This document shows, piece by piece, positions 9,192 through 17,888 of a DNA stretch of 64,000 nt; the stretch's first letter is position 1; every line of letters starts with the position of its first letter. The stretch is from Burkholderia sp. Nafp2/4-1b (GTDB lineage: Bacteria; Pseudomonadota; Gammaproteobacteria; Burkholderiales; Burkholderiaceae): assembly GCF_003635165.1 (NCBI RefSeq), contig NZ_ML058624.1:186001-250000 (forward strand), in the 5' to 3' direction. The position numbers and the translations under genes were made by a program. The notes under the pieces are model-generated. The model was given only the letters and a program-made list of their open reading frames with translations, had not been told where the DNA came from and made no database searches.

Positions 9192-10051
9192 ACGGCGATG
9201 TCCCGGTCAACGACGCGATCGAGCGCATGCGGCGTGCCGGTGGTCGCCGGCCCATAGACCGGCCCGTAGGCCGGCACGCACATCGGCGCGCCCGTCTGCG
9301 GATGCGCGAGCTTCAGCATGTCGACGCCGAACGCCGCGCGCAGCTGCGCCGGCTCCAGCATCGCGTCGGGCGAGCCCTGCGCGACGAGGCGGCCGGCACG
9401 CATCAGCACGATATCGTCGCTGTACGCGGCCGCCTGGTTCAGGTCGTGCAGCACCCAGACGATCGTCAGCCCGCGCGCGCGGTTCAATGCGCGCAGCGCG
9501 TCGAGGATGTCGAGCTGGTGATGGATGTCGAGATAGGTCGTCGGCTCGTCGAGCAGCACGATCGGCGCCTGCTGGGCGAGCGCCATCGCGATCCACGCGC
9601 GCTGCCGTTCGCCACCGGACAGCGCGCCGACGTCACGCTCGGCGTCGCCGGCGAGGCCGCTCGTGTCGAGCGCCTCGTCGATCGCCGCATGATCGGCGCG
9701 CGACAGCCCGCGCAGGAAGCCGCCGTACGCGTAGCGCCCGTACGCGACCAGTTCGCGCACCGTCAGCCCCGACGGAATCTGGTTGAACTGCGCGAGCATC
9801 GTGAGCTCGCGCGCGAGCGCGCGACGGCGAAACGACGCGAGCGGCTTGCCGTTCACGTCGATGTGGCCCGCACGCGCGGGCTGCAGACCCGCGAGCGTGC
9901 GCAGCAGCGTGCTTTTGCCACAGCCGTTCGGGCCGCACAGCGCCGTCACGCGGCCGGCCGCGATCGACAGGTCGAGCCCGTCGATCACGACATGGTCGCG
10001 ATAACCCACTGTCAACCCGCGCGCCGCCAGCGCGGCGGGACTACGCGTCAT
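9188..10051 (-). CDS. orbC: Ferric-ornibactin ABC transporter ATPase
   Basis: 287 aa. Walker A GPNGCGKST, signature LSGGERQRAW and Walker B VLLDEPTTYLDI are all intact, and the protein resembles FecE/FhuC. It energises OrbD. ATG 10051 has GGAGG five nt upstream and lies 10 bp inside the end of orbG; longer in-frame starts would run deeper into orbG and lack a ribosome site. Confidence 0.92.
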   Translation of the reverse strand: MTRSPAALAARGLTVGYRDHVVIDGLDLSIAAGRVTALCGPNGCGKSTLLRTLAGLQPARAGHIDVNGKPLASFRRRALARELTMLAQFNQIPSGLTVRELVAYGRYAYGGFLRGLSRADHAAIDEALDTSGLAGDAERDVGALSGGERQRAWIAMALAQQAPIVLLDEPTTYLDIHHQLDILDALRALNRARGLTIVWVLHDLNQAAAYSDDIVLMRAGRLVAQGSPDAMLEPAQLRAAFGVDMLKLAHPQTGAPMCVPAYGPVYGPATTGTPHALDRVVDRDIAV

Positions 10052-11060
10052 CGGTCCTCCGTTCGGCCGCGCGCGGGACCGTGTAACTCTGCGCCATCGC
10101 GACCACCACTTTGCGCGGCCCTTCGAACGGGTCGCGCGCATGCGCGGTCAGCATGTTGTCGAGCATCAGCACGTCGCCCGTCTGCCACGGGAACACGATG
10201 CGCTGGCGATCGAGCACGCCGCGGATCTCCGCGAGCGCGTCGGCCTCGAGCGGCGCGCCGTCGCCGTAGTACACGTTGCGCGGCACGTTTTCGAGGCCGA
10301 CCGCGTCGACGAGTGCTTCGTGCATGTCGTCGTCGAGCGCGGACAGATGAAACAGGTTCGCCTGGTTGAACCACACACGGTCACCCGTGCGCGGATGGCG
10401 CGCGACGGCCTGACAGCGTTCGCGCGTGCGCAGCAGCAGCTCGCCGTCGTCATCGGTGCGCCACGCGCATTCGATCCCGCGCGCCGCGCACATCCGTTCG
10501 ACTTCGGCCGGCGCGTCGGTGCCGAACGACTGCTGCCACGGCAGGTCGAGCCCCTGGCCGAAATTGCGCACGTACAGCAGTTCGCGCTGCTCGAAGCGCG
10601 CGATGAGCGCGGGATCGAGCGCACGATAGACGGCGCGGCTGTCCGCGATCGGCGTCGCCCCGCCCTTCGGTGCGGCGAGTGCGCAATGGAACCAGATCCG
10701 CAGCGGCCATTCGCGCGTGTACGACTGCTCGTTGTGCAGCGGAATCGCGCGGTGCGGCGGGTATTCGGTCGACGTGTAGACGGCGCCTTCGACCTGGCTG
10801 CGCGGTGTCGACGCGTATTCATAGCCGATCAGCGGATCGCCGAACGACGCCGCGAACTGCTGGAACGCGTCGATCGACGGCACGTGAAAACCTGTGAACA
10901 GCACACCGCCCGCCCGTTCGAGCGTGTCGGCCGCGATCGCGTGCGCGAGCGGCGCGATCTCGTCGAGCGACAGGCCGTCGGCGCTGCGCGGCGACACGAC
11001 GGTGGGCAGCCCCGGCTCGATACGCAGGTCGTCGAGCGTCGGCAACGAAAGCAGGGTCAT
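10041..11060 (-). CDS. orbG: TauD/SyrP-like Fe(II)/2-oxoglutarate dioxygenase (aspartate beta-hydroxylase)
   Basis: 339 aa. The Fe(II) facial triad is visible as His109-x-Glu111 (LHNEQSY) and a distal His307 (LTAHARDPF). Acidic second ligand and length match SyrP-type hydroxylases. In ornibactin loci this enzyme supplies the beta-hydroxy-aspartate residue; the substrate is inferred from context. ATG 11060 has AGAGGA eight to nine nt upstream. It follows orbH by 45 nt and overlaps orbC. Confidence 0.87.
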   Translation of the reverse strand: MTLLSLPTLDDLRIEPGLPTVVSPRSADGLSLDEIAPLAHAIAADTLERAGGVLFTGFHVPSIDAFQQFAASFGDPLIGYEYASTPRSQVEGAVYTSTEYPPHRAIPLHNEQSYTREWPLRIWFHCALAAPKGGATPIADSRAVYRALDPALIARFEQRELLYVRNFGQGLDLPWQQSFGTDAPAEVERMCAARGIECAWRTDDDGELLLRTRERCQAVARHPRTGDRVWFNQANLFHLSALDDDMHEALVDAVGLENVPRNVYYGDGAPLEADALAEIRGVLDRQRIVFPWQTGDVLMLDNMLTAHARDPFEGPRKVVVAMAQSYTVPRAAERRTDDA

Positions 11061-11105
11061 GCAACGTCCTCTTCAGGTGGCGCGCCGCACCCGCGGCGCA
11101 GCAGG

Positions 11106-11348
11106 TCACGACGCGCGCGTCGCGCGGTCGCCGTCCATCGCGCGGCGCAGGCTCGCGGGGCGCATGTCGGTCCAGACGGTCTCGATGTGCGCGAGGCAGT
11201 CGGCTTTCGCGCCGCGCACGCCGACCTCGCGCCAGCCGGCCGGCACGGGCCGAAACGTCGGCCAGATCGAATACTGCTCTTCATCGTTGATGACGACCGT
11301 ATAGACGAGGTCGTCGGTGTCGGCGGAAGGCGTCGTGGCTTGCGTCAT
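11106..11348 (-). CDS. orbH: MbtH-like NRPS accessory protein
   Basis: 80 aa. The family signature is complete: NDEEQYSIWP, PAGW, CLAHIE and WTDMRP. MbtH proteins bind adenylation domains and are needed for their solubility or activity, here presumably OrbI. ATG 11348 gives the normal family length; in-frame codons further upstream lie within and beyond the promoter at 11422-11446. First gene of the orb uptake transcript. Confidence 0.93.
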   Translation of the reverse strand: MTQATTPSADTDDLVYTVVINDEEQYSIWPTFRPVPAGWREVGVRGAKADCLAHIETVWTDMRPASLRRAMDGDRATRAS

Positions 11349-11421
11349 GATCGAAATAAGGCGGGAGGCGGTTGATGGAGGCGAAGCGGCGAAAAGTCGG
11401 ATCGGCCGCTCCTGTGTTGAA

Positions 11422-11446
11422 GACGATTGGCCGATGCGTTTTTTTA
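11422..11446 (-). promoter_or_regulatory. OrbS-type promoter for the orbH operon, overlapping the orbS stop
   Basis: TAAAA (11446-11442), 16 nt, CGTC (11425-11422) on the minus strand. The first three bases of the -35 element are the TAA stop codon of orbS. The leader to orbH is about 70 nt. Confidence 0.75.
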
Positions 11447-12112
11447 CCGCCGCCGCGCACGACCGCCGAGAAACACCGGGCACGCGACGCCGCGCTGGCA
11501 CGCATCGAGACATTCCGCGCAGTGCCGCTCCGCGTCGCGCACCATGAAATGCACGAGCGTTTGCGACACGTTCAGCGCGCGCGCCGCGGTCTGCAGCGTC
11601 TCCTCGCGCAGCCGCACCATCTCGAACGCCGCGCGGCTGCGCGCCGGCAAGTCGTCGAGCGCGGCGCACACGCGACGCAGCGTGTCGCGCGTCATCAGCG
11701 CGGCTTCGGGCGTGGGCTCCGGCGACGGCACGTCGAAGCCGTCGTCCTCTTCCGTGTGATAGACGTTCTCGAGGCTTTGCCGGCGGCACGCATCGATCGA
11801 TGCGTTGCGCACCATCCGCGTCACGTACGCGACCGGCTGGCGCACCGCGTCCTGGTTCGGGAATTCGACGAGCTTCACGAACACGTCGTGCACGACGTCC
11901 TCGGCCCGGCTCGCGCAGCCGACGAAGCCGCGCGCGACGTTGACGAGCATCGCGCGATGGGCGATCAGCACGTCGAGCAAGGCGCCCTGCGCGCGTGGCT
12001 CCGCGGCGCGGCGCGCGCGCGGCGCAGGGCGCGACGGCAGGTCCGAGTAGCTGCCGAGGAACGGGTTTGCCATTGCCGCTGCCGGCCGTTCGAGCACTTG
12101 CGCCATTGCCAT
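11444..12112 (-). CDS. orbS: Iron-starvation ECF sigma factor OrbS
   Basis: 222 aa. Region 2 reads AEDVVHDVFVKL and RNASIDACRR. Region 4 reads ALDDLPARSRAAFEMVRL followed by a helix-turn-helix (ALNVSQTLVHFMV). The relative is PvdS. Downstream genes carry its promoter type. The ATG at 12112 is chosen because GGAG lies seven nt upstream and the frame further upstream runs through the promoter/Fur site; ATG 12106 is a possible alternative. The C-terminal tail is Cys- and Arg-rich. No adjacent anti-sigma gene is seen, as expected for Fur-controlled PvdS/OrbS sigma factors. Confidence 0.92.
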   Translation of the reverse strand: MAMAQVLERPAAAMANPFLGSYSDLPSRPAPRARRAAEPRAQGALLDVLIAHRAMLVNVARGFVGCASRAEDVVHDVFVKLVEFPNQDAVRQPVAYVTRMVRNASIDACRRQSLENVYHTEEDDGFDVPSPEPTPEAALMTRDTLRRVCAALDDLPARSRAAFEMVRLREETLQTAARALNVSQTLVHFMVRDAERHCAECLDACQRGVACPVFLGGRARRR

Positions 12113-12143
12113 CGATCTGCTCCGTCGAATTCCGAGATAGCGC

Positions 12144-12176
12144 AATTTAACGTAAACGCTAATCATTCTCAATTCG
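12144..12176 (-). promoter_or_regulatory. orbS sigma-70 promoter with overlapping Fur-box-like site
   Basis: On the minus strand TTGAGA (12172-12167) is followed after 17 nt by TAAATT (12149-12144). The 19-bp segment 12176-12158 matches the E. coli Fur box at 12 of 19 positions by my count and covers the -35 element. Iron-replete repression of orbS is the known logic of this locus. Confidence 0.6.
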
Positions 12177-12262
12177 ATTACCGAATACCCCTTTCGGTTA
12201 TCAGGATTTGTCTGAACAATCTGGAGGCGGCGTTTTGACGGGCGGTAAGGGTTGCCGCCACC

Positions 12263-12355
12263 GTGCTCGTACCGGCCATCGCCGAAGCGCACCCGCACCG
12301 CGTGTGTCACTTCGAGCATCATCACCATCACACGGTGTGCCACTGGGTGCGCTGA
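12263..12355 (+). CDS. Putative His/Cys-rich mini-protein divergent from orbS
   Basis: Thirty codons from a GTG (12263) to TGA (12353-12355). The peptide contains AEAHPHRVCHFEHHHHH and ends VCHWVR, with a hydrophobic start VLVPAIA. The GTG has no ribosome site. In another frame a TTG at 12235 lies 7 nt after GGAGG; one base fewer in the GGG near 12249-12251 would join that start to this peptide and give a signal-like MTGGKVAATVLVPAIAEA. The gene is therefore real but unusual, frameshifted, or spurious. A perfect terminator lies 18 nt after its stop. No function is assigned; metal binding is only a composition-based guess. Confidence 0.35.
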   Translation: MLVPAIAEAHPHRVCHFEHHHHHTVCHWVR

Positions 12356-12373
12356 GCCTCGCGCAGCGGGTTT

Positions 12374-12405
12374 GAAGAAAACGCCGGCACGCCGGCGTTT
12401 TCTTC
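12374..12405. terminator. Bidirectional rho-independent terminator
   Basis: Arms GAAGAAAACGCCGGC (12374-12388) and its complement (12391-12405) enclose a 2-nt centre. The A-rich left and T-rich right flanks make it usable from both sides: for the mini-ORF on the plus strand and the fimbrial operon on the minus strand. Confidence 0.8.
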
Positions 12406-12425
12406 ATGGTGCGCATGCCCGCACG

Positions 12426-13460
12426 TCAGTAGATGAAGAGCCGGACTGTTGCGGTCGCATCGAAACGCCCGATCTTGGGCGGACCGAACGACTTCAGCAC
12501 CGCATCCATCAACACGCTCTGATTCATCACGTTGGACGGAAACTGCGCGAGCGTGAACTGCTGATTGAACGGAATCGCCCTGCCCTGGCTGTCCTCGATG
12601 CCGATCCCGAAATTGCTGTCCTTCGCGGGCACCAGCAAGCCGTTCTGGACCGGAAAGCTCGTTTCGAAATAGCCGTCGACCCGCACCGCGACGTTGCATT
12701 TCTTCGTCAACGACAACGAGAACCGCTTGCGCGGCACCGCCGGCATGAAGCCGTTGCCCACCGCCTGCACCTGGCCGAAGTTCACGATGCCGGGTTCGGG
12801 CGTCACGAGCACGTCGACGAAGCATGGCGTCGGCTTCAGGTTGCGCAGCCCGCTCAACCGGTACTGGAAGCTCGGGCTGTACGCATTCAGCCCGAACTCG
12901 CCGTCGAACTGGAAGACGGTATAGATATCGCTCGGCGGCTGGACCCAGTTGCCCTTCTTGCGCACGACGACCTGGTAGTCGATGCTGATGCGGGTCTGCT
13001 GACAGCGCCCGCGATCGAAGTCGTACTTGCTGCACGGCGGCACCGCATACCCGGTGAACACGCCGCCGCCGCGATTGCTCGTCTTGTCGAAGTAATCGAT
13101 ACCCCGGTAGCGGATGCCGATCTCGAGCCCCCACGCGGCCGGGTTCGTGCGGTTCGGATTCGCGTAGAAATAGATGTTGTCGACGACTTTCAGGCTCCCG
13201 GCGTCACCGAGGTCCTTGTAGCAATATCCGGACGTCGTGCGAACCGGCGACACCCAGATCACGTATCCGTCCGGTGCATCGGTCGGATACGACGCCACGC
13301 CGCCGATCGGTTCCGTCAGCGAGGTCGCGCCGCCGTTCGTCAGGCAGCGCAGCGCCCACGCGGGTTGCGCCGCCGCGATCAGCAACGCCAGAATGAGCCA
13401 TCGCAGCCACGCGGCCGCGGTCGCGGCCGGCGAATGCCGTTCGTGCATGGCTGCGCTCAT
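12426..13460 (-). CDS. Fimbrial tip adhesin / minor subunit
   Basis: 344 aa. A signal peptide (hydrophobic WLILALLIAAAQPAWA) precedes a mature protein with several cysteines (RCLTNGG, GYCYKD, PPCSKYDFDRGRC, KPTPCF, KKCNV). The C-terminal half looks like a pilin domain ending in ATATVRLFIY, the beta-zipper pattern recognised by periplasmic chaperones. This two-domain size fits a FimH-like tip protein. Receptor specificity cannot be read. ATG 13460 overlaps the chaperone TGA. Last gene of the operon. Confidence 0.8.
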   Translation of the reverse strand: MSAAMHERHSPAATAAAWLRWLILALLIAAAQPAWALRCLTNGGATSLTEPIGGVASYPTDAPDGYVIWVSPVRTTSGYCYKDLGDAGSLKVVDNIYFYANPNRTNPAAWGLEIGIRYRGIDYFDKTSNRGGGVFTGYAVPPCSKYDFDRGRCQQTRISIDYQVVVRKKGNWVQPPSDIYTVFQFDGEFGLNAYSPSFQYRLSGLRNLKPTPCFVDVLVTPEPGIVNFGQVQAVGNGFMPAVPRKRFSLSLTKKCNVAVRVDGYFETSFPVQNGLLVPAKDSNFGIGIEDSQGRAIPFNQQFTLAQFPSNVMNQSVLMDAVLKSFGPPKIGRFDATATVRLFIY

Positions 13461-14236
13461 TTCTTCACGCTCTTGCACACACCCGCGTCGCACGCGTACT
13501 CGACCGCCACCTGGCCGCCGTAATCGTCGATATGCGTGACGAACAGCGTCGCCGGCGCCGCGGCCTTGAACGGCACGTCGGCCGTGCTCATCGGGTCCAC
13601 CATCACCGGCTCGATCGGCACCGGCGTCTTCTGCGCGCCTGCCGCCACGTCGACCACCGTCACGTGGTACGGCGTCGGGTTGTCGAACACGAGCTTGTGC
13701 GAGGCCGCATCGACACGCAGCGTCATCGGCAGCGTCCAGTCTTCGTCGCGCGCGGGCTGCACGCCCTTCGGCCGGTAGAACAGCTTCATCTGCGTATGCA
13801 GCGCGATCTGCAGCGTGTTCGGCGTATCCGTCTTCGGCGGCACTTCGCGGATGTTCAGGTAGAACACCGATTCGCGATCGGCCGGCAGCGCCGCACCGGG
13901 CAGCTTCGCGATCCGCAGCACGTTGCGCTCGCCCGCCTCGACGCGCTGCAGCGGCGGCACGACCATCAGCGGCGACGTGATCTTGTTGCCGTGCGTATCC
14001 TCGAGCCACGACTGCACGAGGTACGGATACGTCGTGCTCTTGTTGGTGATCGTGACGATCGCGGCCTGTTCGCCTTCGTTGAAGATCACGCGCGTGCGGT
14101 CCGGCACGATCGCCGCGTGCGCGGCGCCGGCGCCGGCGCCGGCAAGCAACGCGCCTGCCGCAGCCAGCAGGCACGACGTGCGGCGCAAAAAGGAAAGGGA
14201 GAAGGCAAGGTTCATCGCTGGATCCGTGAGAGTCAT
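13457..14236 (-). CDS. Periplasmic pilus chaperone (PapD/FimC family)
   Basis: 259 aa, or 252 aa if the later ATG at 14215 (MNLAFS) is used. A signal peptide ending AAHA is followed by two Ig-like domains. The family's subunit-anchoring Arg (PDRTRVIF) and Lys (KLFYRPKG) are present. It holds secreted subunits until the usher incorporates them. The 14236 ATG overlaps the usher TGA (ATGA), which favours coupled translation. Confidence 0.92.
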   Translation of the reverse strand: MTLTDPAMNLAFSLSFLRRTSCLLAAAGALLAGAGAGAAHAAIVPDRTRVIFNEGEQAAIVTITNKSTTYPYLVQSWLEDTHGNKITSPLMVVPPLQRVEAGERNVLRIAKLPGAALPADRESVFYLNIREVPPKTDTPNTLQIALHTQMKLFYRPKGVQPARDEDWTLPMTLRVDAASHKLVFDNPTPYHVTVVDVAAGAQKTPVPIEPVMVDPMSTADVPFKAAAPATLFVTHIDDYGGQVAVEYACDAGVCKSVKK

Positions 14237-16719
14237 CGTTCGACGCGGGCGGCCGCTGCATGCGACTCGCCGCGCGTCTGGCACGTCACCGGAATCGGCG
14301 TGCCTTCGAGTTGAAGCTGGTTCGGCAGTGCGTCCACCGTGCACAGCGTGCGTTCGCCAGCCCGCACCGCGAGCGCGGATTTCGGCTGCACCTGGGTCAG
14401 GAACGCCGCACCGCCCTCCCCGACGATGCCGAGCTCCTTGCCGTTCGCCGCGTCCTGCACCGATGCGCCGAACGGCAGCGGCTTGCCGGCCGCATCGGTC
14501 AGCGTCAGGTACAGGTTGCTGCCGCGCGCGACGGCGAATTTCGCGAAGCCGATCGCGCCGTCGGTCAACACCATGCGCTGGATCGGGTTCGATACCTGCA
14601 CTTCGAGCGGCAGCTTCTCGACGTTGACGGTCGCGTCGTACACGTTGTACGGCGAGATCCCGTCGAGCACCGCATAGCCGCGCGAGTCGGTGTGCGTGAG
14701 CGTGCCGGACAGCGGCACGTCGCGCACGCCGTCGGTCGACACCAGCAGGCGCGTATCGCCTGCGTTGCCGTTCGCGTGCGCGGAGACCCCGTACTGCGTC
14801 GCGACGAACGAGCCGTCGACTTCGAGCGACGCGGCCGCATATGCGTTGGCAAGCGTCGATGCCTGCGCGGTGAGCTGGTACGTCGACGTGCGCTGGCGGA
14901 AGCTCGCGTTCGCCGACGCGCGGCCGTCGGTCGCGCCCGCATTGACCTGGTAGGTGCGGCCGGCCGGATCGTCGTAGATGTAGCCCGCGTTCACGCTCGT
15001 GCTGCCGCTGCCCGTCGTCAGGTTCGACGTGACGGTGTGACGGCCGCCGATCGGCAGCGTCGCGGTCACCGAGAACTGGTTGCCGCTCGCGCCCGCGCTC
15101 TGCGTGCGGAAGGCCGACACGCTGACGTTCAGGTTGCGCAGCGCGCCGATCGAGAATGCGCGCGTGAGCGTCAAGCCGACCCGTTGCTCCGACGCGCGGG
15201 CCCAGTAAGTCGTCTCGTCGTACGAGAAATAGGTCGACGTGTCGCCGAAGCGCTTCGACATCGTCGCCGAGTAGCGCTGCTTGCTGTTGGCGAGACCATA
15301 CGCGGTCGGGTCGCCCGAGAACTGCGCGAAGTTGGTGTACTCGCGCTCGGAGAAGCGATAGCCGAAAAAGCGCACGTCCGCGTCGAGTCCGTCGAAGTGC
15401 TTCGAATAGTTGATGCGATACGAATTGCCGTTGCGCGTCGTGCCGTTCCACCACAGCGTCGCGCGCGCATGCGTGACGTCGGCCGATACCGCGCCGAACG
15501 TGCCGAAATCGCGGCCGACGCCCAGTGCGATCGACGTATAGCCCGACGCGGCGATGAAGCCGCCGTAAACGGTGATGTCGAACGGCAGACCGTACGCGGC
15601 TTCGCCGAAGCCGAAGAACGGCGTGATGCCGGCGCCGCCGAACTGCCGCGGCTTGCCGACGGCGGCCTTGTAGCGCAGCTGTCCGGTGCGCGCGAGGAAC
15701 GGCACGGCGGCCGTCGTCACCTGGAAGCGCTGCACGCTGCCGTCCTCTTCCTCGACCGCGACGTCGAGCGTGCCCTGCACGCTCGTGTTGATGTTCTGCA
15801 GTGCGAACGCGCCCGGCGACACGCGCGTCACGTACAGCACGCGGCCCGCCTGCGATACGGTCACGGTCGCGTTGGTGCGCGCGACGCCCGAGATCAGCGG
15901 CGCGTAGCCGCGCAGTGAAGGCGGCAACATGCGGTCGTCGCTGCGGATCGACGCACCCGTCAGCGCGAACGTGTCGAAGATGTCCGAGCTCAGGTAGTCG
16001 TCGCCGAACGTCACCGTCGACTGGATCGACGGCAACGCGCGAAACGCGTAGAGCCGGCTGAAGCGGAACGTGCGGTCGGCGTACGCCGTGTTGCCCACGT
16101 TCGATTGCGCCTGGTAGTCGCCGCGAAAGCGCCATGCGTCCCAGTTCGCGCCGATCGTGCCGTAGGCCTGGATCGAATTCGTCTGTGCGCCGCCCGCCCC
16201 GAAATTACGGTTCGTGTTCGCGATCACGCGATAGTCGAGCAGCGCGCCCGGAATCCCGTCGGACCAGCGCTCCGGCGGCAGATAAGTCGAATCGGTGAAT
16301 TCGAGCGCGGCCTGCGGAATCGTGATCTTGAGCCGTCCGTCGCTCTTCAGGTAACGCACGGTCGCGCCCTCGATCGCGCCGAGATCGACGCAACGTCCGC
16401 CCTGGAAGCGCGGCAGGTCCTTCGCCAGCGACGGCTTCAGCCCGAACTGCGCGACGAGTTCCGGCGGCAGGCACGGCTTGCCCGCGCCGGATGCGTCGAG
16501 CGCGATGAACTGGATCGCCTGCAGCCCGTAGAACAGGTCATTGACCTGCACGTCGAGCATGTACTCGCCCGGCAGCGTGAAGTCGGGCTGCGAGAACTGC
16601 GCCAGGTCGACGTTGCGCGTGCCGTCGATGTCGAGGAACGACGCATTGAATTCCGTCGCATGGCTCGGGCTGCCGACGACCAGCACGGAGACGCAAAGGA
16701 AGGAATGTCTGATTCGCAC
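14233..16719 (-). CDS. Outer-membrane fimbrial usher (FimD/PapC family)
   Basis: 828 aa, the usual length. Signal peptide (CVSVLVVGSPSHA), an N-terminal domain starting EFNASFLDID, a large beta-barrel, and C-terminal domains with the FGASVQDAANGKELGIVGEGG region. Conserved family features such as GSYNYP-like barrel repeats are diffuse, but the order of domains is complete and no frameshift is seen. It assembles and exports the fimbria. It starts 99 nt after the pilin stop, behind a stem-loop. Confidence 0.93.
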   Translation of the reverse strand: MRIRHSFLCVSVLVVGSPSHATEFNASFLDIDGTRNVDLAQFSQPDFTLPGEYMLDVQVNDLFYGLQAIQFIALDASGAGKPCLPPELVAQFGLKPSLAKDLPRFQGGRCVDLGAIEGATVRYLKSDGRLKITIPQAALEFTDSTYLPPERWSDGIPGALLDYRVIANTNRNFGAGGAQTNSIQAYGTIGANWDAWRFRGDYQAQSNVGNTAYADRTFRFSRLYAFRALPSIQSTVTFGDDYLSSDIFDTFALTGASIRSDDRMLPPSLRGYAPLISGVARTNATVTVSQAGRVLYVTRVSPGAFALQNINTSVQGTLDVAVEEEDGSVQRFQVTTAAVPFLARTGQLRYKAAVGKPRQFGGAGITPFFGFGEAAYGLPFDITVYGGFIAASGYTSIALGVGRDFGTFGAVSADVTHARATLWWNGTTRNGNSYRINYSKHFDGLDADVRFFGYRFSEREYTNFAQFSGDPTAYGLANSKQRYSATMSKRFGDTSTYFSYDETTYWARASEQRVGLTLTRAFSIGALRNLNVSVSAFRTQSAGASGNQFSVTATLPIGGRHTVTSNLTTGSGSTSVNAGYIYDDPAGRTYQVNAGATDGRASANASFRQRTSTYQLTAQASTLANAYAAASLEVDGSFVATQYGVSAHANGNAGDTRLLVSTDGVRDVPLSGTLTHTDSRGYAVLDGISPYNVYDATVNVEKLPLEVQVSNPIQRMVLTDGAIGFAKFAVARGSNLYLTLTDAAGKPLPFGASVQDAANGKELGIVGEGGAAFLTQVQPKSALAVRAGERTLCTVDALPNQLQLEGTPIPVTCQTRGESHAAAARVER

Positions 16720-16770
16720 GCGGCGCTACCGGAAATCCAGGGAACAGGAAACGGGAAGGAAACGAGGCGG

Positions 16771-16806
16771 GAGAAAGGGTGCGCGAGGGTGCGCGCACCC
16801 CTTCTC
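16771..16806 (-). other. Stem-loop between pilin and usher genes
   Basis: GAGAAAGGGTGCGCG (16771-16785) pairs with 16792-16806 except for one A/C mismatch, leaving a 6-nt loop. No U-run follows on the minus strand. Position after the major pilin suggests partial termination or 3' protection, giving more pilin than usher mRNA. Confidence 0.5.
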
Positions 16807-16818
16807 CGGAACGGACGC

Positions 16819-17331
16819 TTACTGGTAGCGGACCGTGAAGTTCGCGACGCCGTCGGCGGTACCCGGCGTCACGCCGGCTGCCGTCGCTTCGTACATGGCC
16901 GCGAACCGTGCGACGTTCGTGCCGTTCTGCAGTACGGTCGGTGCCTTCTGTTCGGCGCCGTTGTCGAGGTATTCGCCCGACGCTGCCTGCAGGCGGATGC
17001 CGACGTTGGTGGCCGAGCCGATCGTCGCGAGCAGCTTCGGCTGGCCGGCGCTCGACGTGCCCGTGAACGTGAAGTACGCGTTCTGCGCGATGCTCGTGTC
17101 GCAGTCGGTCAGCCTGATGTCGAAGTTGGCCGGCGTGGACTTGTCGCCAGCCTGCTTGAACGTGTGCGTCGGCACCTTGCCGAGGTTCACGGTCTGGTTG
17201 ACCGAGCCCGAATCGATGCCGCATGCGCCCGCGACGATCTCGCCCGTGAAGTTGATCGTGCCGGTGCCTTCCGCGAAGGCCGAGGTGGACAGGGCGGCGA
17301 GTGCGACAGCGGTCAGGAGGGATTTTTTCAT
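16819..17331 (-). CDS. Major type 1 fimbrial pilin
   Basis: 170 aa. Signal peptide MKKSLLTAVALAALSTSAFA, then GTINFTGEIV (donor strand), the two disulfide cysteines (GACGIDS and LTDCDTS), and the closing FTVRYQ with penultimate Tyr. This is a standard FimA-like subunit. ATG 17331 is picked for the signal peptide; a longer in-frame ORF adds an unlikely Cys/His-rich stretch. First gene of the operon, preceded by a long AT-rich region. Confidence 0.93.
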   Translation of the reverse strand: MKKSLLTAVALAALSTSAFAEGTGTINFTGEIVAGACGIDSGSVNQTVNLGKVPTHTFKQAGDKSTPANFDIRLTDCDTSIAQNAYFTFTGTSSAGQPKLLATIGSATNVGIRLQAASGEYLDNGAEQKAPTVLQNGTNVARFAAMYEATAAGVTPGTADGVANFTVRYQ

Positions 17332-17888
17332 GACGTTTTCCGTGAAATTGCAAAGGGAATAGCGGACGTGGCGGATACAAAAGGCAGCGTGTGGTTCGCT
17401 CCCGTCCGTCACGAGGCCGCATTATCGAGATAGCGATGAAAGAACTCTGTAAAGCATTGTTAAATCGGCAATGACAATTCTCTTTTTATGCCAACTCAAA
17501 CCCGCTCTTTCCCATAAATTTTCAATCCGGACATTTTATTCCGCAGTCCTTTTTTATCTTCCGGAACCAACTGAAAATTAAGGATAATTTCTTTCGGTGA
17601 ACGCGAACGCCCCGCTACTCCTTTCTGGATATGGCTTTGCCAGATCACCCGGCGAAAAAGACAAAGTTCTGTTCAATCCCGCCATCGTTGTCCGACCGCA
17701 ACGGAAACATTCAACGATTTTCAACTGAGAGGAAATTAACGAGCGATTCCTGGCACGTTGAATTTCTCGCGCAAACGATTGCGCAATTCGCACAAACGTT
17801 TCACCGCGACACTATGTCGCCGCTCATTATTTCCAATATGTGAATTAATCGAACCGTCAATCCCGGTTTAAAAGCCGCGCGTAAAGCC
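17332..17888. promoter_or_regulatory. AT-rich non-coding region upstream of the fimbrial operon
   Basis: No convincing gene. This is the most AT-rich stretch in the window, especially 17440-17880. A minus-strand GATAAT at 17426-17421 is a possible -10 for the pilin, but I see no good -35 at normal spacing. No pair of long inverted repeats that would mark an invertible phase switch was found. The segment 17889-18181, before the efflux operon end, also shows no convincing gene. Confidence 0.4.

Noticed and set aside
13457..16135. 892-codon frame covering usher and chaperone
   Set aside because: Only the last 259 codons match a chaperone; the rest is a shadow of the usher.
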